Shown here in pieces: positions 44,060 to 49,167 of a DNA stretch of 49,167 nucleotides (its first letter is position 1; every line of letters starts with the position of its first letter). Made by a program: the position numbers and the translations under genes. The stretch lies in contig JACNLQ010000058.1 of assembly GCA_014381415.1 (NCBI GenBank), positions 65,768-114,934 of the forward strand, in the 5' to 3' direction. Origin of the DNA: Fidelibacterota bacterium (lineage in GTDB: Bacteria > Fidelibacterota > Marinisomatia > SCGC-AAA003-L08 > D37C17). The notes under the pieces were generated by a model. The model was given only the letters and a program-made list of their open reading frames with translations. It had not been told where the DNA came from and did not search any database.

Positions 44060-45715
44060 TTAAACGCCCTTAATAGCTTTAGAATGCACTGCCACTGCTC
44101 TACCAGAGGGATCATCCATTTCTTCAAACTCTTTACTCCATCTAAATGCCACTGGCGATGAACAGGCAATGGATGGGCCTGCTTCTACCGTTAAGGCTGC
44201 TTCATTTGAGGGAAACAATTCAGCAAAAATTTCACGGTAATAATAGCCTTCTTTTGTGCTGGGTGGTTGAATGGGAAATTTCCTGTGAGCATTGGCCAAA
44301 TCATCATCAGAGACTTTCTCCTCCGCATTATCCTTTAGAGAGTCAATCCAATTATAGCCCACACCATCAGAAAATTGCTCCTTTTGACGCCAGAGTACTT
44401 CATCAGGAATCAAACCTTCAAAGGCTTTCCGCAGCACATATTTTTCCGCCTTTCCATCACTGCACATTTTATCGGCAGGATCAATATTCATGGCATATTC
44501 TAAGAATTCTTTGCCTAAAAATGGCACTCGCGCCTCTATCCCCCAGGCTGCCATTGATTTATTGGCTCTCAAGCAATCATATTTACTGAGCTTCCGTAAT
44601 TTCCGCACCGTTTCATGATGCAATTCTTTTTTGTTGGGTGCCATGTGAAAGTAAAGATAACCTCCAAAAACCTCGTCTGCCCCTTCACCTGATAATACCA
44701 TTTTAATCCCCATTGACTTTATTTTCCGTGCCATGAGGTACATGGGAGTAGCGGCTCGAATGGTGGTTACATCGTAGGTTTCCAAATGATAAATCACATC
44801 TGGCAGAGCATCTAAGCCTTCTTGAATGGTATATTTACATTCATGGTGAACTGTGCCAATGGCGTCTGCCACAATTTTGGCAGCTTTCAAATCGGGAGAG
44901 CCCTCCAGCCCAATTGCAAAGGAATGCAACCGAGGCCACCAAGCTTCCTCTGCATCACCAGATTCCACCCGCTTTTTACTGTACTGTGCGGCAATGGCTG
45001 CAATGACTGATGAGTCCAATCCACCGGAAATAAGCACCCCATAGGGCACATCACACATGAGCTGTTTATGCACAGAATCTTCTAAGGCTTGTCGTAATTT
45101 GGGCAATGATACCGTTTCCTTAGGTATTTCAGTTTCCCAATGGGGATGATACCACTTAGTAAATTCTCCATTCTGATAATATTGTCCTGGGGGAAATTCC
45201 TGCAACTTTTCACAATAGGATTCGATAGATTTCATTTCACTGGCAACATAAGTAACACCATTTTTGTCCCAGCCGATATAAAGAGGAATGATTCCCATGT
45301 GATCTCGAGCAACCAAATAATCTTGGGTATTGGGATCATATAAACTAAAACCAAATATTCCATCTAAATCATTTAAAAAATCGCTGCCAAATTCGTCAAA
45401 TAGATAGAGCAGTACTTCACAATCCGATTTGGTTTGGAAGTCATGTTTTTGGGTGAGCGTCTGCTCCAATTCTTTATGATTATAAATTTCACCATTCACC
45501 GCCAGCACGCGCTGGGTTTTCTTGTCAAATAATGGTTGTGCACCATGCTCCACATCCACAATGGATAGACGCTCATGCATAAGCACACAGTAGTCATCAC
45601 TAAAGCTGCCACTCCAATCAGGACCACGATGGCGAATTTTTCCCGCCATTTTTAGCGCTTCAGTACGCATTGCCTTCTCGTTGTTAATATTAAATAATCC
45701 TATTATTCCGCACAT
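44060..45715 (-). CDS. asnB: Asparagine synthase B (glutamine-hydrolysing)
   Basis: 551 residues, matching E. coli AsnB in length. Converts aspartate, glutamine and ATP to asparagine. The N-terminal glutaminase half begins MCGIIGLF with the nucleophile Cys2, and has RHRGPDWSG, HERLSIVD and VNGEIYNH. The synthetase half has the pyrophosphate motif LISGGLDSSV (230-236), VLSGEGADEVFGGYLYFH and the end segment RWSKEFEEMDDPSGRAV typical of the AsnB class. All key residues are intact. Start chosen at MCGI because Cys2 must follow the initiator methionine. Confidence 0.98.
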   Translation of the reverse strand: MCGIIGLFNINNEKAMRTEALKMAGKIRHRGPDWSGSFSDDYCVLMHERLSIVDVEHGAQPLFDKKTQRVLAVNGEIYNHKELEQTLTQKHDFQTKSDCEVLLYLFDEFGSDFLNDLDGIFGFSLYDPNTQDYLVARDHMGIIPLYIGWDKNGVTYVASEMKSIESYCEKLQEFPPGQYYQNGEFTKWYHPHWETEIPKETVSLPKLRQALEDSVHKQLMCDVPYGVLISGGLDSSVIAAIAAQYSKKRVESGDAEEAWWPRLHSFAIGLEGSPDLKAAKIVADAIGTVHHECKYTIQEGLDALPDVIYHLETYDVTTIRAATPMYLMARKIKSMGIKMVLSGEGADEVFGGYLYFHMAPNKKELHHETVRKLRKLSKYDCLRANKSMAAWGIEARVPFLGKEFLEYAMNIDPADKMCSDGKAEKYVLRKAFEGLIPDEVLWRQKEQFSDGVGYNWIDSLKDNAEEKVSDDDLANAHRKFPIQPPSTKEGYYYREIFAELFPSNEAALTVEAGPSIACSSPVAFRWSKEFEEMDDPSGRAVAVHSKAIKGV

Positions 45716-45745
45716 TATATTATTATTTATTTCCTCTAAAAATCT

Positions 45746-45843
45746 CTGTCATGCTGATCCGGCAGTTACCGGAGAAGCATCTCAATCTACTAATAGGGGA
45801 ATTGGGTTATTATTGAGATTTTTCACTTTGTTCAAAATGACAG
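45746..45843. repeat. Dispersed imperfect inverted-repeat element
   Basis: CTGTCATGCTGATC at the left end pairs with the right end CAAAATGACAG (CTGTCAT/ATGACAG exact). Inside, ATCTCAAT pairs with ATTGAGAT. It resembles the TGTCATTCTGA...TCAGAATGACA elements scattered between genes in many Bacteroidota and related genomes; this is recalled, not searched. It lies upstream of asnB, in the 241-base gap to the doxX-like gene. Confidence 0.7.
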
Positions 45844-45956
45844 AAAATAATTATTGTTAAGGGTTATAATTCTATTGATAAGTATAAATCCAGATGTAGA
45901 ATTTTAAGGCAAATAATATTCATTCACCAAGCAGTAGAATAAACCGGATTTGAAGT

Positions 45957-46319
45957 TCATACTTTTGAATGCCAGTAAGCGATGGCGATGAACACTGCCT
46001 GAAAGGGCAGCCTCCCCCATGCCACGGCTGCTGACGTTCCCATTGCCACGCCATTGGTTTGAGCAGCATAAATATTTGCAGGGAATACAGCAATTAAGAG
46101 TATAATTAAACCCCATCCTGCAATAAATCGAATATCTTCAAAAAGCAGCATTATCCCCAAAATAATTTCAAAAGCACCAGATATATAAACCATTGCAGTA
46201 TGGTAAGGAATATAGGGTGGCATAATTTTCATAAACCATTCCGTGTTAGCAAAATGCTGAACACCTGCAAAAATGTAAAATATGCTCATAAAATAAATTG
46301 TGATCAATTTAATGGTCAT
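45957..46319 (-). CDS. DoxX-like small membrane protein
   Basis: 120 residues with four predicted membrane helices (about 4-20, 45-62, 67-84 and 100-117). Family phrases of the DoxX/DUF-type group are seen: FYIFAGVQHFANTEWFMKIM, SGAFEIILGIMLLFEDIRF and AGWGLIILLIAVFPANIYAA. Relatives are thought to act in redox-linked membrane processes, but this branch has no defined role. Its ATG overlaps the stop of the upstream hydrolase gene by four bases, so the two form an operon. Confidence 0.85.
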   Translation of the reverse strand: MTIKLITIYFMSIFYIFAGVQHFANTEWFMKIMPPYIPYHTAMVYISGAFEIILGIMLLFEDIRFIAGWGLIILLIAVFPANIYAAQTNGVAMGTSAAVAWGRLPFQAVFIAIAYWHSKV

Positions 46320-47230
46320 TTTGAATATGTGCTCACATGCTTTAAAATACTGTTGGAAACTGATTCAAAAGATTCCTGAATGAGCCAGTGACCAGCTTCT
46401 AATTTTTCAATTTTATATTCTCCCTTTAGGAATTTTTCTGATTCGTCCACAGATTTTTCGCCAATTGCCATGTCCCTTAATCCATATATAATTAAGGTGG
46501 GAGTAGAAATTTCACCGATCTTATTATTTTCATTTTTCATATTGGCACGGTACCAATTTAGGGATGATTTCAATGCTCCTTTCTGCTTGAATACTTCTAT
46601 ATATTTTTCAATTTCATCCTGCGAGCTTTTCCTCCAAATATCTTTTAAATATTTATATCCAAAAATTGAAAAATATATTTCTGGGAAAATGGGCTTTTTG
46701 AAAAATTTTATATATTGGCTTTTTTGTTTCTGCAATTCATCATTTTTGATTGCCTCAAAAAATGCATCTAAATGGGGGACGGAAAGAGCAGTCCAACTAA
46801 CAATTCTGTCTGAGTGAATCGCAACAGCAGCCCAGCCCACAGCAGAGCCCCAATCATGCCCCACTAAATGAAATTTTTCAAATTGAAATGCATTTGCAAT
46901 ATCAATAATATCCTGAGAGAGTTTATCAATACTGTAGTCAGAAATTTTGGGAGGTCTGGCATTATTGCTGTATCCTCGTTGATCTGGTGCCACCACTTTG
47001 AATCCTTCACTTACCAGTACTGGAATAAGATCATACCACATTCTAGATGTCTCAGGGAATCCGTGTAATAAAATAACCGCATCCCCATCATTTTCCATAC
47101 CGGCAACCCTGCAGGTAAAAGTGAGCTCATTTACTATTACATCTGCGAAGGACTCTCCATCTGCATCATAATAGTTTATATTTTGTGCAATTGCCATAGA
47201 GCATATAATAATAGAAAATAAATGATTCAT
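46316..47230 (-). CDS. Exported epoxide-hydrolase-like alpha/beta hydrolase
   Basis: 304 residues. It has a signal peptide (LFSIIICSMAIAQ), unusual for this family, and then an intact alpha/beta-hydrolase domain: oxyanion motif HGFPETSRMW, DQRGYSNNARP, nucleophile D126 in GHDWGSAVGW, acid Asp in LIIYGLRDMAIGE and catalytic His in AGHWLIQE. An Asp nucleophile in GHDWG, with HGFPE, points to epoxide hydrolase or haloalkane dehalogenase rather than an esterase. The cap domain runs from about 150 to 225. Likely periplasmic. It lies 6 bases after the broken membrane-protein gene and overlaps the doxX-like gene. Confidence 0.88.
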   Translation of the reverse strand: MNHLFSIIICSMAIAQNINYYDADGESFADVIVNELTFTCRVAGMENDGDAVILLHGFPETSRMWYDLIPVLVSEGFKVVAPDQRGYSNNARPPKISDYSIDKLSQDIIDIANAFQFEKFHLVGHDWGSAVGWAAVAIHSDRIVSWTALSVPHLDAFFEAIKNDELQKQKSQYIKFFKKPIFPEIYFSIFGYKYLKDIWRKSSQDEIEKYIEVFKQKGALKSSLNWYRANMKNENNKIGEISTPTLIIYGLRDMAIGEKSVDESEKFLKGEYKIEKLEAGHWLIQESFESVSNSILKHVSTYSK

Positions 47231-47236
47231 GTGGTT

Positions 47237-47571
47237 TTAATTTACAAAATTTTTAACTATTTCAACCAATATACCAAAAACTACCCACACTGGAAAATGA
47301 ACAAAACTGATGATCCCCTGCCAATGTCTGTTTGTGGGTAAATATCTATAATCCCAGATTCTAACTCCCAATTTAACGGTGGGATAGCCAACTATTATTT
47401 CCACAGCCCAACTCCATAGGATAGACCCAAGGCATAAATGGGAAACATATAGATGGATGTATGTCCCATTAAATTGTAATTCTTTTTGGTAATTAATTCC
47501 GTCAATGCCGTAAAGAACAATTCAGCAGTTAAGCCAAACATACCCCAGAAAAGTAAGTGATTAATTTCCAT
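47237..47571 (-). pseudogene. Broken membrane-protein gene (CmpB-like putative permease)
   Basis: Two reading frames share one family-like protein. From ATG 47571, frame one gives MEINHLLFWGMFGLTAELFF ... NYNLMGHTSIYMFPIYALGLSYG and stops at TAA after GLWK. A second frame, overlapping this end, continues ILWSWAVEIIVGYPTVKLGV, RIWDYRYLPTNRHWQGIISF and VHFPVWVVFGILVEIVK to a stop at 47237. Together they look like the small putative ABC-transporter permease family (CmpB-like) in which GHxSxWMFPIY and WDY motifs lie on one chain. Part of the middle helix seems missing, so a frame-shifting deletion is likely. It lies just upstream of the hydrolase gene, in line with an old operon. Confidence 0.6.
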
Positions 47572-47593
47572 ATAACTAATTCCTACTCAATTT

Positions 47594-47724
47594 CCCCTCA
47601 TCTCAATCTTCTCCCCAAGGAGAAGAGGTTATTATTTATAATTTATTAGGGTCAAGACTAGTTCAATACATGTAAAAGTATTATTGATATTTCTCCTCTC
47701 CACAGGGAGAGGCTGGGTGAGGGG
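47594..47724. repeat. Dispersed inverted-repeat element (CCCCTCA ends)
   Basis: The left arm CCCCTCATCTCAATCTTCTC (47594-47613) and the right arm, ending GAGGCTGGGTGAGGGG (to 47724), are imperfect inverted copies around an AT-rich centre. The inner parts AGGAGAAGAGG and CCTCTCCACAGGGAG also pair partly. It matches a widespread intergenic element type (CCTCATCC...GGGTGAGGGG) known to me from many bacterial genomes; no search was possible. Confidence 0.65.
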
Positions 47725-47790
47725 TATGTAAATTAAGAATTGTTTTTTTCATGATTATTACAAACATCGAGGTTTTAATTTCGGAAAAAA

Positions 47791-47814
47791 TCCTTCGTGA
47801 CTCAGCACCTCCGT
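47791..47814. repeat. Short dispersed-repeat remnant
   Basis: The phrase TCCTTCGTGACTCAGCACC, followed by TCCGT, resembles the CTTCGTGCCTCTGTGCCTCCGTG-like words that recur between genes in many Bacteroidota-related genomes. Only a remnant is present. A weak call based on recall. Confidence 0.35.
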
Positions 47815-47822
47815 ATTGAAAA

Positions 47823-48140
47823 TCAATTAAACCACACTCCATATCGCTCCTTACGTAGTTTCTCTGCTACGTATTCTTCCAATTCTTCTGCATCTTTCCG
47901 GGTGGGAATAGGATTATACTTCTCATAAAATTCAGGTACCAACCTCACTCCAAAACGCTTGGCGTAAGTATTAAATTTATACCCCTCTTTATGTTGCCTG
48001 AACCGTTCTGTCGGCTTTTTGGCAGACTGCCCCACATAAAAACAACGATTTCCTAGTAAATATTTAGGACTCTGCTTTCTAAACTTCACCAGCTTCCCCA
48101 CCTGTTTATCCAGCTCAATGACATAGAGATAGTAATTCAT
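47823..48140 (-). CDS. GIY-YIG domain protein
   Basis: 105 residues, a single GIY-YIG nuclease-like domain. YLYVIEL takes the place of the GIY strand and CFYVGQSAKKPTERFRQHKEG the YIG strand, with the conserved Arg and His in the helix. YKFNTYAKRFG and the Glu-rich DAEELEEYVAEKLRKE helix follow, where the metal-binding Glu is expected. About 20 residues are inserted between the two strands. Such stand-alone domains are often dispersed and of unknown function; UvrC- or homing-type activity cannot be assigned. It is surrounded by repeats. Confidence 0.82.
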   Translation of the reverse strand: MNYYLYVIELDKQVGKLVKFRKQSPKYLLGNRCFYVGQSAKKPTERFRQHKEGYKFNTYAKRFGVRLVPEFYEKYNPIPTRKDAEELEEYVAEKLRKERYGVWFN

Positions 48141-48165
48141 TTGGGGATTCTATCTACATTCCTTT

Positions 48166-48200
48166 CGTCATTACGATGGACGAGTCGGAGTTCGGGAATC
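48166..48200. repeat. Degenerate dispersed-repeat remnant
   Basis: CGTCATTACGATGGACGAG, followed by TCGGAGTTCGGGAATC, resembles the CGTCATTGCGAGGAGCGAAG-type intergenic repeat found in many genomes. It lies between the GIY-YIG gene and the toxin gene. Degenerate and recalled, not searched. Confidence 0.35.
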
Positions 48201-48301
48201 GGGGTTATTAATCATTTATCCCTGGTAATTTCGTCTTTGGCAGCATAGTATAGAAAGATTAAATGTAGAGGGACAATTCATTATTCGATATTTGTTATTC
48301 A

Positions 48302-48559
48302 TTATTTATACACTTTCGACCGATGCCCCACACGAAGAATATGGACTTGAAGAATTTTCTTTTCAATTGAATAAATAATACGGTAAACTCCAACTCTTAT
48401 GCGGTAATAACCTGAAAATGGACCTTTTAACTGTTTACCAAGTTTTGAATTTAAAGAGAGTTCTGATACTTTTGTTAAAATTCGTTTGATATTTTCTTTA
48501 CCCAATGTATCCAGTTCCTTTAATGCTCTGGAATCCCATTGGATTTTATAAGATGCCAT
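48302..48559 (-). CDS. RelE/ParE-type toxin
   Basis: 85 residues of the RelE superfamily: YKIQWDSRALKELDTLGKE, the loop LGKQLKGPFSGYYRIRVGVYRIIYSI and the terminal strand ILQVHILRVGHRSKVYK. The basic residues of YRIRVGVYR and GHRSKVY are those expected in ribosome-dependent mRNA interferases of the RelE branch. Its ATG lies inside the antitoxin gene (14-base overlap), giving the usual antitoxin-then-toxin order and translational coupling. Cytoplasmic. Confidence 0.92.
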   Translation of the reverse strand: MASYKIQWDSRALKELDTLGKENIKRILTKVSELSLNSKLGKQLKGPFSGYYRIRVGVYRIIYSIEKKILQVHILRVGHRSKVYK

Positions 48560-48761
48560 ATTTTTTCAGCACATCTTCATGGGGGATCAATTCTTTATTA
48601 TCATCTTCATTGCGAGTTTTGGCAATGATTCCATCGTAATTATCAATATAAAAAGCCAATGCTTTCTTAATAATACCGCTTTTATTTTCATGAAGATTTT
48701 CTGCTAACGCCTCTAACTCATCTAAAAAATCTTCTTTTAATTTAAAACTTACTGTTTTCAT
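48546..48761 (-). CDS. Ribbon-helix-helix antitoxin of the RelE-type pair
   Basis: 71 residues. The N-terminal MKTVSFKLKEDFLDELEALA with NKSGIIKKALAFYIDNYDG forms a ribbon-helix-helix DNA-binding domain. The acidic tail (NEDDNKELIPHEDVLKKYGI) would wrap the toxin. The HEDVLKKYGI ending is typical of antitoxins paired with RelE proteins. AAGGATATTT before the ATG serves as ribosome binding site. Expected to repress its own operon, probably through the repeat listed just upstream. Confidence 0.88.
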   Translation of the reverse strand: MKTVSFKLKEDFLDELEALAENLHENKSGIIKKALAFYIDNYDGIIAKTRNEDDNKELIPHEDVLKKYGIL

Positions 48762-48776
48762 AAATATCCTTTCAGA

Positions 48777-48802
48777 GTAATATACGGTATTACTGGTATT
48801 AC
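48777..48802. promoter_or_regulatory. Putative autoregulatory operator of the toxin-antitoxin operon
   Basis: GTAATA...TATTAC forms an inverted repeat (48777-48793) and GGTATTAC is repeated directly at 48786 and 48795. It lies 16-41 bases upstream of the antitoxin start, where ribbon-helix-helix antitoxins usually bind. Inferred from position and symmetry. Confidence 0.45.
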
Positions 48803-48841
48803 TTCTATGGAAAATGATAATTCACAAATAACCATTAATTA

Positions 48842-49167
48842 TTAATCATTATTTACTCTCTCCCACGCTTCTACAATTGCTTTAGGGATTGGATAGCTGA
48901 GGAATTTCTCTTCATCATCCATCGCTGATGCTTTTTCTTGGACTTGGTTATAGGCAGTCTCTAAGTAAGAATTGTCTTCTAATAGCTCATATAATCGTAG
49001 GTTGAGTTCAAATTCAATATTCTCAGCATCTTTGATAAGTTTGTGGATTTGCTTTTCATCATACTCTCTGCCAAAATGTGTGTAGGTGAGGGAAAGATAG
49101 GTGGTTGTTTCTAATTCTATTACTTTTAAGCCAATTTCTTTTTGGATGGCAAGAGATTTTTCAAAGT
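48842..49167 (-). CDS. C-terminal part of a TPR-rich protein (5' end beyond window)
   Basis: 108 residues visible, open at the right edge. TPR-like helices begin at the edge: FEKSLAIQKEIGLKVIELET, TTYLSLTYTHFGREYDEKQI and HKLIKDAENIEFELNLRLYE. An acidic helical tail, KASAMDDEEKFLSYPIPKAI, and VEAWERVNND end the protein. FEKSLAIQKEIG is the classical TPR helix of multi-TPR sensor or cyclase proteins, but the N-terminal domain lies outside the window. No TTA/TAA or other stop interrupts the frame to the edge. Confidence 0.75.
   Translation of the reverse strand, partial: FEKSLAIQKEIGLKVIELETTTYLSLTYTHFGREYDEKQIHKLIKDAENIEFELNLRLYELLEDNSYLETAYNQVQEKASAMDDEEKFLSYPIPKAIVEAWERVNND

Noticed and set aside
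1-49167. CRISPR array, prophage, integrase or IS transposase
   Set aside because: No regularly spaced direct repeats and no transposase, integrase or phage structural genes were found on either strand.

Overview
The window looks like a chromosomal segment of an AT-rich, Gram-negative bacterium of the FCB group, most likely Candidatus Marinimicrobia (SAR406, Marinisomatota). The grounds are protein style, not a database match. Several large exported proteins end in the T9SS-type tail (PNPFNP near the start, a lysine at the very end). There are many GCTD-type cysteine motifs, repeated NILDIV dockerin-like tails, a TonB receptor and KorAB oxidoreductase.

Layout. (1) 1-7000, minus strand: an LRR lipoprotein cut by the window edge, a beta-propeller/LRR secreted protein, a 75-aa two-repeat microprotein with its own terminator, and an 844-aa cysteine-rich lipoprotein. 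(2) 7284-9483: tRNA-His, a small membrane protein, a MORN-type lipoprotein, a small LRR protein and a YceI-like protein that seems to start at ATT. (3) 9563-18789, plus strand: a 1549-aa modular surface protein, a coiled-coil lipoprotein, a seven-bladed propeller lipoprotein and a TonB-dependent receptor with a peptidoglycan-binding-like motif. (4) 18844-24901: htpG and a gingipain-type C25 protease. (5) 25064-32079, plus strand, central metabolism and cell wall: korA, korB, a CBS protein, fumC and a class A penicillin-binding protein. (6) 32109-36495, minus strand: a compact operon of a Porphyromonas-type peptidylarginine deiminase, an M14 carboxypeptidase and an ACT-domain protein. (7) 36595-41843: a TPR-like lipoprotein, a 1262-aa lamin-tail-domain secreted protein and an unknown cytoplasmic protein. 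(8) 41959-47571: transketolase, asnB, DoxX, an exported epoxide-hydrolase-like protein and a broken membrane-protein gene. (9) 47594-49167: dispersed repeats, a GIY-YIG protein, a RelE-type toxin-antitoxin pair and the tail of a TPR protein.

The most striking point is functional. A gingipain-like protease, a deiminase that keeps every catalytic and C-terminal-carboxylate-binding residue I recall for P. gingivalis PPAD, and a zinc carboxypeptidase lie within 16 kb. All three carry dockerin-like repeats, and cohesin-like segments occur in two exported proteins nearby. This suggests a surface peptide-processing system in which protein C-termini are exposed, deiminated and trimmed, possibly held together by cohesin-dockerin contacts. 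That is inference; the individual motifs are visible in the sequence.
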